A DNA stretch of 64,000 bases from Rhizopus arrhizus. Lineage: Eukaryota > Mucoromycota > Mucoromycetes > Mucorales > Rhizopodaceae. The stretch lies in contig JAKZZE010000019.1 of NCBI GenBank assembly GCA_024220505.1, forward strand, positions 124,001-188,000, in the 5' to 3' direction. Below the pieces are notes generated by a model. That model had not been told where the DNA came from, ran no database searches, and saw nothing but the letters and a program-made list of their open reading frames with translations. The number at the start of each line of letters is the position of its first letter. The first letter of the stretch is position 1. This document shows, one piece after another, positions 15,788 through 29,276 of the stretch. Made by a program: the position numbers and the translations under genes.

Positions 15788-16525
15788 GATTTAAAATTGC
15801 TACTCTTGTTTAAAATAGAAAAAGAAAGAAAAAAAGAAAAAAAAAAAAAAAGTTTCTGCTTTTTCTTTGGCAAGTCTGCAAATCAGTAATCTCAGATTTA
15901 ATCACCGATTGTACTTTTAGATTTAAGAAAAGTGGATAGAAGAATCTACACCTCCAGTGTAGCTTTGGCTTAGTCGTAAACAAGGTCTTGAAGAGTTATT
16001 TGAATTTTTCGTCGTGATTTATACTCTTAAAGCAAAAGAGAACACGCGTTCTCTTTGTACCCTGTCTGTTACACCAGCATATGATGCATACAAAACACTC
16101 ATCTTTGACCAAAAATTTGCTCTACCTCTGAAAAAAACTTCCTGTAACTTGTTTTCATCTTTTTCTTTTTGTTGATACTAGCTGTATAGCAAATATGTCT
16201 TATTTTCCATTCAAAGCTTAAGATAAAGTTATTGCGGCATTGTCATATGGGGAACAGACAAATTAAGATTAAATATCTGGAAGTAGCTTTATCGAAAGGA
16301 GATGAAATAGGATGGATCCCTATTAATACTAAACAAAATCATGATGCATTTATGTCTGAGAGACATATACAGGCATAAGTTCGCTATTATGTTTTAATAC
16401 TTTAATCTAGTGTTCTTCCCGTTCATGCTACTTGCATTGAAAAAGGATGAGTTGAAACAAAGGTTTGGTTAAAAACTGATTATATTTCGTTCTTGTTTTC
16501 TGGATGTAATTATTAATGTAACTAT
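15788..16525. other. Intergenic, no gene seen
   Basis: Contains the upstream side of the sterol-transfer gene and the 3' side of the RasGEF gene. A perfect short palindromic element (AGAGAAC, spacer, GTTCTCT) lies at about 16037-16055. Confidence 0.4.
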
Positions 16526-19500
16526 TTATTGTTCAACTTGTTGATGTCTTGGTTCTAATTCTAAACTTCTTTCATACAAGAAGTCTACATCTTTGCTGTT
16601 GTCTAAATGATATTTAATGAAGTCTTGGATCTCAGGTACGTATTGATAGATGTAAGGTGGTGATTGGAATTGTTTGATTTCTCGAATAACCTCCGCTGAT
16701 TTCTGTTGTTTAGCAAAATTAATCAAGTTGTTGGATTTCTTCAAATAATCTGGATTGCCGTCCTCAATGAAGGTTAAATCTTGTAAATAAATGCCCAAGA
16801 ATGGAATGCATGGTGGATTGACAGAGTGAATCATATCTCGATACTCTTGGAAGTTACGATTAGATCCCATCAATTTTCTAATGTAATTTAATGACTGTGT
16901 TGTGCGACTACTGACTAATTCCCACGTCTTTTTCAAACGACCCACTGCACTATTGTCAAAAGCGGAAAGAATAGCCATACATGTATTGTAATTGTTCATT
17001 TCTAAGCAACGCTAAGGAAGTATGGGTTATTTAAAAATATATAAATAAAAGAATGACTTACGTTGGCTACGTGTGCCCAATATTTAATAGCTACCACGCG
17101 TTTCTTGGGTTCTTTGTAATACAGGATACTTCCTGTAACCCATGCAGTAAGCTTGTTGCAATAATCAATAGACTGCTTTACATTGATTGCACTATCATCG
17201 TCCTGAGACCAAGCTTTTCCTAGACATTCGATAGGACGAATACTACTGTACAATTTGAAGTCCATGATCGATAGCTGTCTTGCTAATTCAAGTGGATCTG
17301 TATCCAACAATCGAATGTGGTTCAAGTCTTTAGGTACAATAGGTATAGGCCCATTCATTGCATTGGGGATCAACTTTTTCAAACCACCTTCGTCCTGCTC
17401 CCTTCTCTTTCGAATCAATCGAGTCAGTTGCTTTGCTGAAAGTGAAGATGAGTCACAAATAACAGTATTTGCAAAGAACTGAAGCTTATTTAATATATAT
17501 TCATCCTCTTCATTATAATAATTCTCTAGCCAGTTCTTCATAACATTAAACACACTAATTTTCACATTGTTACTTTTTTTTTTGGTCCAAATTAAATGAA
17601 TCCTTACCGAAGTCTTACTAACTTCTGTTTCTTGTCTGTCCAGATTTCAAGCTCTGCAGGTGTCAGTTCTTCTGGAGGAGCTAGATTGTAACGTTCTTGT
17701 AACAAACCAAGGAATTCTTCAGTTGTACAAAATGATCGATAAGTTAACAAGAAATTGGCAATAAAGCTCATATCTTTATGAAGAGGTTAATAATATACCA
17801 GATATATTTTTTTCGTGAGCTTACCAATTGCTTCATGAAGTGTCAAGCGCTCTACAAGCGCACGCAAAGTGCCACCTTGGACAGATCCATCCTTTGTGAA
17901 AACAATGTCGCCATCTGCATAATCATATCCAAGATACCAAAATTGAGATTTTTCTTCGGGAGAGATAAGTTGCTTGGTATTTTTATCATTGGTAGGTCTC
18001 GTCAAATTCGTGGCTGATTGACTGACTGAGGGTCTTTGTTGTGAGCCGGCAGAACCTTGAGAGTTTTGTCTGTTATAGAAGCGAGGCAAGATGGGCGCAC
18101 TAGCTTCACTACTGTTATCGTCTGTGGTAATACTACCCCGAGAAGGTCTCTGTTTCTTTTCAGCATCAGGAAAGCTAGTCTCTGCACCATTCTCACCACT
18201 TCTCATCATCCAAATCTTTCGTTCACCCACCATTTGTACCACAGTCGAACATATTTCTTCAATCGTGTTTTCGACCATGCCAACCGTCTTTTCTACATTG
18301 TTGATGCTCGCTGGCAGATCTTGCTGTGCGTTTGTCAGGGTCTGGACAGCGCTAAATAATAAACCGACAGCATTATACAGTTCTTGTTTGTTGTTTCTAT
18401 ATTCAGGTAATGATTGAAGTTGGTTAGTGTCGACTTGGCTCATATCAATGTCATTCAAGATAGCTAAATAGTTGCCTATCTGCGTAGACAGGTTTTGGAA
18501 CAGTAAAACCACATTTGATCTCGCTCTTTCTTCCAATACATGTCGCTTTTCCTCGTTCATTTCTGTTTCTTCTTGATCATCTTTGACTTTCTTTCTATTT
18601 CCATCATCCTCATCCTCATCCCCATCATTCGTATCATCCTCATCGTCATCCTGTTGCTGATCAACTCGATAAATATAGGCAGAAGCTTTACAAAGCGCGT
18701 CTGTAGAACCCACAATTTGCTTTGCATGTGTCTGTAAACTGACGATCAAGTCTTGATTTAAAGGATATTTGAGTTTTGTTGCTGCCGTATTACCTTTTTT
18801 TTTATTTTCTTCTAGATCGTCTTCTGCGTTTGGCTGAATTACATCATCTGTTGTGTTGAATATCAAGCGTGGATTGACAGCTCGAATAGGTATGTTTTTA
18901 TTTTGACAGACGAGCACAAATCTTCGAACAGAATTCAAGACATCTGTAGAGTCTCTTTGTACTTTGCTATTCTGATCCAGATTTGATTCATTGATTGCCT
19001 TTGCTGATAAAATAAGCTTAGCCAGACTTGCAAGAACGTTTCGGTGTGGTTCTTTGATCTCTGGATCTTGCAAGTGGCTTACTTCTTTATCCATTGACCG
19101 TGAAGAATAGAGCATGAGTCGGACAGTATCAACGACAGAAGTAATCTTTTGTTTGAATATCAGTGGATTGTCACCTGCTGCAATGGATCTGTGGAGTGAT
19201 TGAACGGATTGTGCGATATCAAGCGCAACACTCTTCCAAGTCATTGGTTTTTGCTCGATTTCTTCCGGTTTAGTTGGAATTTCTTCAGTCACGGGAAGTA
19301 GCCCTTCTTGACTTTTAGAAAAGTATTGTGTGCTTCTCTTATTCTGTCTCTGTAGTTTAATTAATCATTTGTTTTGCTTTTGCATTAAACATGTCTTTAC
19401 CAGACGGCCAGTTGTTTGATCTATCTCATTGTAATCCCACGTCGTCTCTTGAGTGACTGAATTGGCATAGTAGACTTTTCCTTGAGGTGTTGTTCTTTTA

Positions 19501-20258
19501 GACCAATAGGCCATCAACTATAGATAAAAAAGAGTTAAAGAATGAAAGGATCAAGAAATAGAACATACGCTTGTATGATTGTTACTAACTGGTGGTCTAT
19601 ACTGCTGCTGCTGCTGTTGTTGTTGTTGTTGTTCTTTTCTTCCAAAATCTCGGTATTCATCAAATGTTTCATGCGAGTGTTGTTCTTCACTTTTGCCATC
19701 CATGCTACTCATCTCTTCTTCTTCATCAGAATCAAGCATAGCCGGATGGTTCCAACGTAAACCTCCCGTGTGTTGATTATAGTAAAATTCAGTGACTCCA
19801 TCATCAGCAATTTGGAGCGTCCAGCCGTCAGGTAGTTCTTTATTGTTGCTGTGCTTGCTGGCAGGTGGTGAGTGTATGACATTAGTCGGTGGTAGTTCAA
19901 GAGCAAGTGAAAGAGGTCTTGGATTTGGATTGATAATTAAGCTGATTCTACTGTTACTGCTATTACTGCTGCTTTTGTTTCTTGTATCTCGTGAATACTG
20001 TGTTTCTCTGTTTTCTTCTTCTCCATCACTTTTAGTATCTTCTTGTTTAGGGCTCATTTCGACAATTTGCACATAATTACTTGGAAACCAACCTCTGTTT
20101 CCTTTGCACCAACCATCCCACCAACCAGAATCTAGTTGTGAAAGAACATCAATGTATTCGTCTTTTTCGAATGATAAGGAAGACTTTTCAGTAGAATAGA
20201 ATGGATAGAGTGCTTTTACTCTACAAATGATTTTCGGGAATTCGGCCTCTGAAGCCAT
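16526..20258 (-). CDS. Ras guanine-nucleotide exchange factor with SH3 and two WW domains
   Basis: Six exons (20258-19569, 19517-19401, 19349-17825, 17773-17608, 17554-17062, 17011-16526) give 1158 aa. An SH3 domain (ALYPFYSTEKSSLSFEKDE, then WWDGWCKGNRGWFPSNYV) occupies about residues 10-68. WW1 (LPDGWTLQIADDG, then RWNHP) is at about 148-180. A polyglutamine tract is at about 213-223, and WW2 (MAYWSKRTTPQGKVYYAN, then TTWDY) is at about 232-262. A helical linker with an acidic patch follows, then RasGEF-N at about 750-900 and the CDC25 catalytic domain at about 920-1150, starting DPLELARQLSIMDF. It should activate Ras at the membrane. The start at MASEAEF is preferred; an in-frame upstream ATG exists at 20309. 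Confidence 0.93.
19598..19636. repeat. CAG/CAA microsatellite encoding polyglutamine in the RasGEF gene
   Basis: A CTG/TTG run on the plus strand encodes eleven consecutive glutamines just before the second WW domain. It is a site of likely length variation between strains. Confidence 0.85.
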
Positions 20259-21058
20259 TTTATTATATAAAAAAAAAGTATAAAAAATAAAAAAGGTAAG
20301 ACAAGACAATAGTCAGACAAATTGGAATTGAATGTGACACCAACACGCGTGGCAAACGAAAATATGCTTCCTGAACAGGAAAAAGCTTAACCTTTAGGGC
20401 ATACCTGCTTCTATCTAAATCCCCTTTTTTTTTTCGCATTTGACAAAATGTGATTTATGCCGATGATAGGCTCCTTTTTTTTGGGGGGGTTGAAATACGC
20501 TGCCAAGCTTTCTTTTGTTGAATGAGCAATGATTTACGTTCTATGAAGTTGGTTATTACTCAAAGCTACTTTATTAAATTAATAAAAGCTTGTCTTTATT
20601 TCACTCACAGCCTTTTTTACTCTTAAAGATTCGTAAGCAAAAAGGTGTATTCAAATTTTAGACTTTTTTTTTTTGTAACACTCTGTTGCTGCTTGCGGAA
20701 GCATGCCACATGTTGGTTCTATAGCTCTTTTAAAATAAAAGAATGGTTTATCCAATTTCAGTTGAACAATAAATTGAATATGGAAATAACAGTCTCGCTC
20801 AATTGATATTCTACCTTGCTTCCCACTGCCCCCAAAGCAGACACCTATTAGCGACAAAATAAAATAAAAATAAACTTGAATGAACCAAGTTGGATGATTT
20901 TGTCTTCTTATCTAGCTAACGCTTTACATGTAACAGGAGAATAATAAATCTACTTTTTTTTTTTTTTTTATTATATAAATTATATTAAAAGTGTACAAAG
21001 AGTTTGATCAAAAGGAAGATGAGAGGGAGATTAGAATAAAAAGTAAAAGAAAAACTAT
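20259..21058. other. Intergenic, no gene seen
   Basis: Upstream region of the RasGEF gene and 3' flank of the Svf1 gene; homopolymer runs only. A minus frame at 20651-20857 has no domain support. Confidence 0.4.
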
Positions 21059-22326
21059 TTAAAATCCAGAGACAAAAACTAACTCTTGGAAACAATGGCC
21101 TTCGGTAAGAACCTTTTCTTGATCACCAATTGTGATTTCAGCAGTTGCTTTATCCAACCATTGATAGATGTAAGGCTTGACTACGAATGTTTGTACAAAT
21201 TTTCTAATAAAGTAAGGTATTTCTGCCAAAACATCAATTTTATCAATCAAATTCTTAATGTCAACCACCATCACAATCGTCACATCCTTGATTTCATCGC
21301 CTTCTTCTTCTTTTATCGTCTTTCCCTTCCAAGTCAACTTGACTCGCTTGGGAATATCATATTCTGTCTCTGAATCTTTTTCCAAGTCCATCAATTCCAC
21401 GTGATTGTCCACAGAGACGCAAACCAGTTTACCGTTAAGCACAAGCGAGCCTTGATTGATATTGACTGAACCGTATTGTTTGGTAGTTTGAAATTGCATC
21501 ATGCCAATAGAGGCTTCCTTGGATTGGAAATTGATAAAGTTCCAATTGGAAGCAATCAACTGAGGTTGCATGCCTTGAATAGCATGAATAAACATGCCAT
21601 CGCCTTCTATCTCGTAAATCTGCTGATTGATGATAAACGTACCCTTGGACTCAGCGCGTGGCCAGAATTTATGTGAGACGAAACCAGCAGCAGATGCCTT
21701 ATCACCTCCCAAATAAGTTCTACCCTCACCTACTTTGAACCCCTTATCGATACGCTTAAAGTCCATGGAAACAACAAGCTCAGGATGAGTGATGTTCATC
21801 TTGTAAAGCTCCTGTGCGGCATCCAATTGAATGTTGAAAAAGTCAGTTTTGACTGAACGTTTGTCAGCAGAAAGTTCAAATTTGGACATGTTGATGTTTT
21901 TAAAGATACTGGTATTTGTCTTTGGATCATAGAATTTACAAGTAAGGGAAATGGTAGGGTTCCATAAACTATAAAAATCAAAAAGGTTAAATATTCAACT
22001 CTATTTTTTCTTTTCTTTTTTTTTTTGGTTTCTACCCAATGTTGGAATGAATCAACTGAACAAAGGCAAAACCACCTTCTCTTGTAGTAGTGTAAAAAAC
22101 TTGGTTTTCAGTAGAAGAACCAGAAGCTAAAGTCCACTGAAGATCATTTTCATCCAGTGAAGTATAATATTGGCCATCCTTTGCTGTTTCAGCCACAGTT
22201 TTAACGGATTCGACGGTTGTACCTAATCCCGTAACGTTGGATACAGTGCTTGAAATTTGAGAAACTGACGAGGAATTAGAACATAAGAAACGATAAAGAG
22301 AAAGATAACTTACACCAAGAAGACAT
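21059..22326 (-). CDS. SVF1: Svf1-like survival factor / lipocalin-fold protein
   Basis: Three exons (22326-22314, 22264-22036, 21968-21059) give 383 aa, the usual length. Svf1 family proteins are peripheral membrane proteins needed for survival under oxidative stress and cold, and in yeast are linked to ceramide transport from ER to Golgi. Recognisable segments are GGFAFVQLIHSNIG in exon 2 and SLWNPTISLTCKFYDPK at the exon 2/3 junction. In exon 3 are YLGGDKASAAGFVSHKFWPR, GTFIINQQIYEIEGDGMFIH, and a terminal TEGHCFQELVFVSGF. The first exon is 13 nt (M-S-S-W plus one base) with a GTAAGT donor; it is the only phase-consistent start found. Confidence 0.9.
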
Positions 22327-23382
22327 GATGAGATTTAAAAAAAGAAAAAAAAAAAAAAAAAAAAAGAAACTGTTCTTTTCCCTTTTTATATGTACAGCAG
22401 AAAACGCAAACAATTGGCTGCCAGTGAAAAAATTGTAGGTTCGGACATACAAAATACCGGAGCCGTGATGTGGGATTATCGTCACGAAAAAAAAAAAAAA
22501 TTCTGTCGCTACCCCTGAATTTGTATTGTCGTTGTGAAATCATGACAACTTGTCGCTCCACTTTAATTAAAAATGTCGTGTTTTTTTTTAAAAAATATGT
22601 TGTGCAAGTGTGATGAATCCTAAAAAAGTTAGATTTAATTCAAGAATGCAAAGCGATGCATGTTTCAGAGAGAGAGAGAGAGAGAGCGAATGTTTTGCTT
22701 CACGATTCTTGGCATAACAAGTGAATTTTTTATTTTTCCAAGGAGTAGTCAGATAATGTACGCTTTAAATTTTACTACATCAAATTGACAGGTGATATAT
22801 AAATTATTAAACCTGTTTTGTTTAATGAACTTTGCAAATAAAGGATGAATAGAAATGGGTTAAAAACTGCGTCGAGTTGCAAGATTTCAATACTTTTGAT
22901 TCATGGTTGTAAACAAATTCACGATGACCGCAGCCTCTCAAGTAAATAGAACAGCATGAATGAATTGGCTATAAATAAAATTGCTGAGGAAAACGCAATT
23001 GAGTTTTATTTGTATTTTTTTTTATTTTCCGGTTTCTTAAAGGGGGGGAGGACAAATGAATTCATAAACTATACAAAGAGTTTGATCTTCCTTTAGCTTT
23101 ATTCTATTTACAAATATGAAAAAGTAGGCTCATCTTTTTTTAAATGATTGTTACACTTGTATCAAATTTGCCTTATTTAGACACCCCTACAAAAGCAGTA
23201 AGCGAAAAAAGGGTCTTGTATTGCATAAAGAAAGGAGGTTGAAATGTTTTATTAAGATTACAATACTTTTTTTTTTTTGTTTCAATATAAACATAAAATT
23301 AGATTGAAACGATTTGATAAGAAAGGATAAGGTATATATAAATATATGATATGTATAATATAAACAGTATTTGATACAACAA
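22327..23382. other. Intergenic, no gene seen
   Basis: Upstream region of the Svf1 gene with a poly-A run (22346-22365) and an (AG)n microsatellite (22672-22686). Confidence 0.4.
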
Positions 23383-24229
23383 TCAATCAGATTCATCAAG
23401 CCAGCCCAACTGTCCAAAAGCTGTCCAGAGAGCACTCGTCTTGTTCACATCCACTCTACATAATTTTTGTGCGACAGATTTAGTGAATGGGATATCTTGA
23501 TATTTTAATGTACGAGCAGCCATGATCAGAGTACGTTTACAACGAAGATATTGTGTGGGAGATAAACGCAAGGTGGAAGCCATTGTGGCTTCAACTGGAT
23601 GTAATAGGTGATAAAGAGGTTGTTGATTGATGGAAAGTGGAGCACCTAATGAAACATGTTTATGAATTGAAAGTGATTGATATCATCTTACCTTTCCAGT
23701 GTACCCTGACAGGAATAAAGTCCAATGATTGTCGAGAAGGAATCCAACGAGAAGGAAAGAAATCGAGATCGGTTGATTCGATATCGATTGAATCAAAAGC
23801 AGAAGCAGCATCTTTACCAGTTGGTAAGACGGATGAAACGCGTGTTTTCTTGTAGGAAGGTTGTTTGTCTTTAGAAACAGAAAGTTTTCTTTTTTTAGAA
23901 GGTACCACGACAGATTTGTTCAACATGCCATTATTGATCTTCTCTTCTGCCTTTTTTTTATTCAACAAATCACGATAGACATTGAGAGAAAATATTCTAT
24001 CGTTCAAACCATGATTTTCTGGTTTTAATAAAGGAGCCATACGACAATAAGATTCAATAAATGATTTACGACTTTTTGGGTAAGAATAAAATGTGACATT
24101 GTCAGTTACAGGAGAATAAGTTGTTTCAATTGGTGTTAAAGGAGGTGATAAGAGTGAATCAACTTCAATCTGTTTCTTTTCATATACTTTGCGCATAATA
24201 CTTAATGGCTTGGGATTAAAGGTCATCAT
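23383..24229 (-). CDS. SWIRM-domain protein
   Basis: Two exons (24229-23692 and 23645-23383) give 266 aa. The C-terminal about 85 residues form a SWIRM domain: PLYHLLHPVEATMASTLRLS, then PTQYLRCKRTLI, ending VDVNKTSALWTAFGQLGWL. SWIRM is a helical DNA/nucleosome-interaction module of chromatin complexes. The N-terminal part is basic and disordered (KKRKLSVSKDKQ). This layout resembles the small stand-alone fungal SWIRM proteins (Fun19 of budding yeast, Laf1/Laf2 of fission yeast, the latter tied to a histone deacetylase complex). A role in chromatin is inferred from the domain only. The intron is 46 bp. Confidence 0.8.
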
Positions 24230-25503
24230 TGATTATAAAAAATGGTTGATAAAAAGAAAAAGAAACAAAAAAAAAAAATATTGGCTGATTTAACTTTTTT
24301 TTTTTTTTTTTTTTTTTTGTATTTATGATGCATTGCACAAAAAAGGGATGCAACCCGATACGCCAGTCGGTCTCATAAATATAAAATCTTACATTAAACT
24401 TAATTGTATTTCAATCTTCTCTTTGCTATCATTCTCCTGATTATTCTTTATGATGGCTACCATGGAAACAAAATGAATTCAATTTGAAAATGTCGAATGC
24501 TGAAACAACAAAAAAAAAAAAAAAAAAACAAAGAAACGTCATTAATTCCTTGCTAGTTTCAATCTCAGTAATAACATGACTCTCATTCATATCACAGGTT
24601 TCTATAGGCTTATATAATTTATATATATTTTTAATAGGTTAATTTATGAATAAAAAAAAGAAGGTTTGTTTATAAATTACACATTTAGATTTAAAATAAT
24701 CATGAATGAATCGGAAATATAAAATTGATTGTAACCAAGTCTGAAACGATTTAAAAATAAGGAACAAAGAGGGAGGGAAAGGGTAAGTGGGGTTAAATAT
24801 CTTTTTTTATGAGCTCATTTGGATCATTTTGCATATTGAATCACTATTCTTCTTTCACCCATGACTTGTGACATGACTTGGCACACACAAAAAAGGAAAA
24901 TCCATTATTGTCATTCACCATTCCAAAATCATCTATTTTCTTTTCCCCTCTCCCCTTATTTTTAAAGTTGATTTTTGTGTGACAGAGCCCTTTGAAGAAT
25001 ATCATTCCATATTAAATAGAGAAGGAGAGAGGGATTTTATTTTGTGTATCGAATCATGAAAGAGTAGTGAAGTTGGATGACATACACAAGAAATTTAATA
25101 TAAAAATTATCCTTTTCATTCTTTTGTACGCGTAAATTGTAAACATGAATCATTCATTTTGTTTTTATAAATCATAAACATATTCAATCGGCCTGTTAAC
25201 ATCAAATACAACACATAAAATAACCAATTAAACTCGGCAAGGAACGGGGCCTAATATTCCCATTAGTCAAGTTGTAAGGCTACTCTGACACATATTAATA
25301 AATCATATTAAAACAATTCATCTCAATTCACACTGTAATTATTCTTTCCTATTTTTATTTTTTTTAAAAAAAAAATTGTCCTTAAAAGAGAGTCTATAGA
25401 AATCATCAATCACTCTCTCTATCCTTTTCTTTTTTTCATGCCAATAAATGATTCGAAACGATTACTGAGTTCCAAATTAGACCATATGATGAACATGGGT
25501 GCC

Positions 25504-25544
<41 letters not shown>

Positions 25545-25610
25545 CGATCAGTGGACCGTTTTGATAAGAGAAATGATTGTGAGAAAAGGATGAAGGGGAT
25601 GGAAAAAAGT
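24230..25610. other. Intergenic, no gene seen; poly-A tract at 25505-25543
   Basis: 1.4 kb without a supported gene. It contains poly-T (24297-24318), poly-A (24511-24528) and a 39-nt poly-A run just downstream of the Bms1 stop codon. Confidence 0.45.
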
Positions 25611-28600
25611 CTATTTTTTATTCTTTTGTTCTTTACGGAAATACTCTTTACGTCTTTCTTTTTCTTTAAGCACATTTGTCTTTTCAACCTTGGCCTTCTT
25701 CTTTTCCAAATTCTCACGTCTTTCAGTATCTTTCAGTTTACGTTTACGTGTCTTTTCATTTCTAAGTGTGTTCAATTGTTGCATTAATGTGTAAATCTTT
25801 TTCTCTTCAGGTTCTAATACAACAGCACGTTTTGCTAAATAAGTCTTCTTTTTAGATTTGTTCATTATCTTTGGTTTAGATGCAAATGGTAACTCGGCTT
25901 GAAGTGACTTGGGGATCTTGAGTGTATTAAATCTACGTTCTTTTCTTTCAATTGGCTACAATTTCAGTGTTAGTCTTTACAATATCTCAATTTATCTTTA
26001 CTTGCCTTATAAATCGAATCAGCATTTTGTGGTGCATGTAAGCTTAATTCTTTTCTGACTTGACCTGTCGAACGCATTCCTTGCCAGTCTTGTTTGGATG
26101 ATAACAGTAAAGATGTGACTGGATTATAGAATTTACGAGGTTTCACTGGGTACCATGCTCTTAAGAATACGATATCTACACATTCATTTAGTATCCAACA
26201 TATCATTTCACCCCTGTCTACTTACCACTCATCAATATCTTGTCTTCAAAAGTAGCACGGAATTGACCTTCAGGTGAAGACAGCGCCTTCTTGACCTGAC
26301 CACGAATACCAGAAACAGTTCGAATATTGGCTCCTTCAAATTTGGCTACTTCTAATGCAGACGTAAACATGTCTTTAATGAACGCTGTGTTCCTATACAC
26401 CTTGGCAGGATAACCTGTCAGCTTCAACTTCTTTACAATCTCGGTTGATTGACTGATGTCAACCACCACACCTGTTGCACTAATACGGAACGTACTTGAT
26501 TTGTTATCAGCCACATTCTGAACAGCACAGAAACCAGTATTGGGTGTGTGGACAGGACCATAGAATGTTGCCAAACAATGCATGTGTTCTGGTGTATATT
26601 TCAACATACGATTTCGTGTACCATCATTCATTGAATAGATCGGAATACTCTGGAATCGTCTCCAACCCATAGAGAAAATCAGTGGATCATTGGTCTTTAG
26701 TGTCTTTGGATGCCATCTGTGACGCTTAATTCTGACTTGCACCCAACCAAATTGATTTTCAGATGTCAATAGACCACCTACCAAGATAGGATACGTAGGA
26801 TCAAAGTTTTCCACAAACTCACAGGGCATGTCCTTGATCAATAAACGAACATAACTACCCGGACGGTACCCTTCTACCATCGCTCTTGTCACCGGATCAT
26901 CATTTTCAAATTCTGCACGGTTCGTCTGAAGCTGTGTTTCGATCTCTTGCTTCTTTTGTTCATAAAAGCCCATCTTGGGTCCATCTTCGCTATCATCGTA
27001 CTCTTCTTCAAACTTCTTGCGCAATTGCTCTTTACGTTTAGCAATCTTCTCACGCTCTACCATCACTGGATCACGAATCATGCCTTCCTTGTCTTTCTTC
27101 TTTGTTTCTTCCTTGTCATCTTCTTCCCTCTCTTCGTTTTCAAGATCTTCAAAATCACCATATTCTTCTTCTTCACCTTCTTCAGGTGGGAAAGCGCTCT
27201 CACCATTGGTAGCATCAAGATCACCAGTAATAAAGCGATTTCTAATCGAATCTAATGTATCTTCATCATCCCACTCTTCTAATTCTTCAAGATCAACTGG
27301 ATCACGACTACTGTCAATTGCCTCTGCACCAGACTCGGCAGTTTCACGCTTCAGCTTGAAGAAGTTTTCTTCTTCCTCGTCTTCTTGATCATCCTCATCC
27401 TTGTCTTCATTATCATAGTTACCAGCAAGGATGTCTTCAGGTGAAATGTCAAGGCTGTTATAGATGAGTGACATGAGGTTCGTTCGTCTACGATTCTTAA
27501 ACATTTCGCTTGCTTTCTCTTTCAAGTTAGCCTTCCAACGAAGTTCGCCGGCAAGCTCTTCTTCACCATTTCGTTGAACACGACCATCAACTAAAACCAT
27601 GGCTTCGTCATCATCCTCTTCTTCACCACCCAAATCACTGTCACTATCAGCAAATTCAAAAGCACGCTCTTCATCACCATTCTCGTTCTCTTCTTCTCCC
27701 TTTCTAGGAATATTTCTCGTATCAAATTTACTAAGTGCTCGTCCACGACGTGGTGTACTTTCATCATCTTCATCGTCATCTCCTTCATCCATAAGATCAT
27801 CCTCATCCATATCCTCATCATCCTCATCCATATCCTCATCCTCGTCTTCTTCCATGTCTTCATCACCAAACAACGCACGTCTACGTGTCCTTCCACTGTC
27901 ATCTTCCTCCAAAGATTCTTTGATTTCAGAGGCCTTGACTGGAGCAGCACCAGAAAAGATACGTAGCTCAGATTCTTGTAATTGAGCAGAGAGGGTATCT
28001 TGAGCATCCTGAAGACTCATGACGAGCTTCTCGCCCGTACCTTGAGGCACAATTTCATCACTCTCGTCGCCTTCTTGTCCTTGTTCCTCAGAAGGTGCAT
28101 AAGCTGATTTCTTTGTGAAATGTCCTGGCACGTTGATATAAACCGCATCTTTATCGTACATCACACCACCCACATCAGACATGGGAGCATAAATCAACTT
28201 GTGTTTCTCATCCAATCGCTTTCTTTCCTTATCTGGCAAAGGACAAGGATCAGGCAGGACGGATACGTCGGACAAAAGGTGATCACCAGCACCAGGGATA
28301 TGAACACGCATGCCACTCTTCAGGTTCGTACCTCTCAAATACCCATATAAGGTCACCGTACGATCACAGGTAGGCTTACGGTGAACTAATTCAGGGTCGG
28401 TCAAGTCCTCGATACGATCAGCTACCACATAAGGATGTGTGTTTCTCCAAACGAGTGGTCTAAACTTCATGACAGAAATAAATCGAGACAGGTTTTGAAT
28501 TTCCAAGTTGGGATATCTTCCGTTGATAATACCAGACAAGTAAAATAATTTAGCACCTTGATAGATTTCTGTCCAGAAACGATCCTTGAGTCGCTTCTTT

Positions 28601-29276
28601 GTTGCTCTCAGTGACTTGTTGTTGCGGAATTTGTCGAGATGAGTCAAGACACCCATCACTTTTGGGAAACCGTGAGATTGTAAAATATTCAAAAATTCAA
28701 ATGTTTCCTATTGAATAACATGAGTCACTTTTTTTTTAGTAACAAAACAAGTTCTCACCATTTCGAAGCCAAAACTAGCATCGATCATCAAAAGAACAAG
28801 ATCAGCAACTTTTGCAACGTCAATCATTGAGTTCAGATCATTGTTACATTCCATAAATGTCAAACGCCTCTTTTTGCCACTCACAACCGTAATAGGTCCT
28901 TTGATCTCATTCAGATTATGTTTTGTATATCGTTTAACTAAAGATCGGATCAATGTTGATTTGCCCGACTAGAACAAACGAAATCAGTTTCTTTTTTCTT
29001 TCTCAATCATCAATTACTTACACCAGGTGGTCCCACAACGGCAATGACAACAGGAGGTGCTTCGATAGGTGTACGATCAACTAGAGGAACGTGAAGCTTC
29101 TTTTCTCCCAAATCATGGTTTCTGCGTACTGTCTTTTCTGCTCTTCCTGCGCTTTGAAAAGTAAAGGCTTTGGGATTGCTTGATTTCTTTGCATTGGCAA
29201 ACTTGTTTTCCTTTTTTCTTTCTACTTTTTTGCCTGACTTTTGTTTAACATGAGGCTTATGTGTCTGATCGTCCAT
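25611..29276 (-). CDS. BMS1: Ribosome biogenesis GTPase Bms1
   Basis: Five exons (29276-29022, 28968-28759, 28707-26226, 26175-26006, 25955-25611) give 1153 aa. Bms1 is an essential nucleolar GTPase of the small-subunit processome that delivers Rcl1 for 18S rRNA processing. The N-terminus is basic. The P-loop GPPGSGKS (about 82-89) spans intron 1, and [12 protein letters not shown] and GVLTHLDKF follow as later G motifs. A long acidic middle (repeated D/E runs) precedes the conserved C-terminal half with [24 protein letters not shown] and [19 protein letters not shown], then a basic coiled tail. Intron 4 uses a GC donor (GCAAGT). Length and order agree with yeast Bms1. Confidence 0.96.

Noticed and set aside
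26975..27985. Serine-rich plus-strand frames within BMS1
   Set aside because: They are the reverse complement of the Asp/Glu-rich repeats of Bms1; composition explains them.
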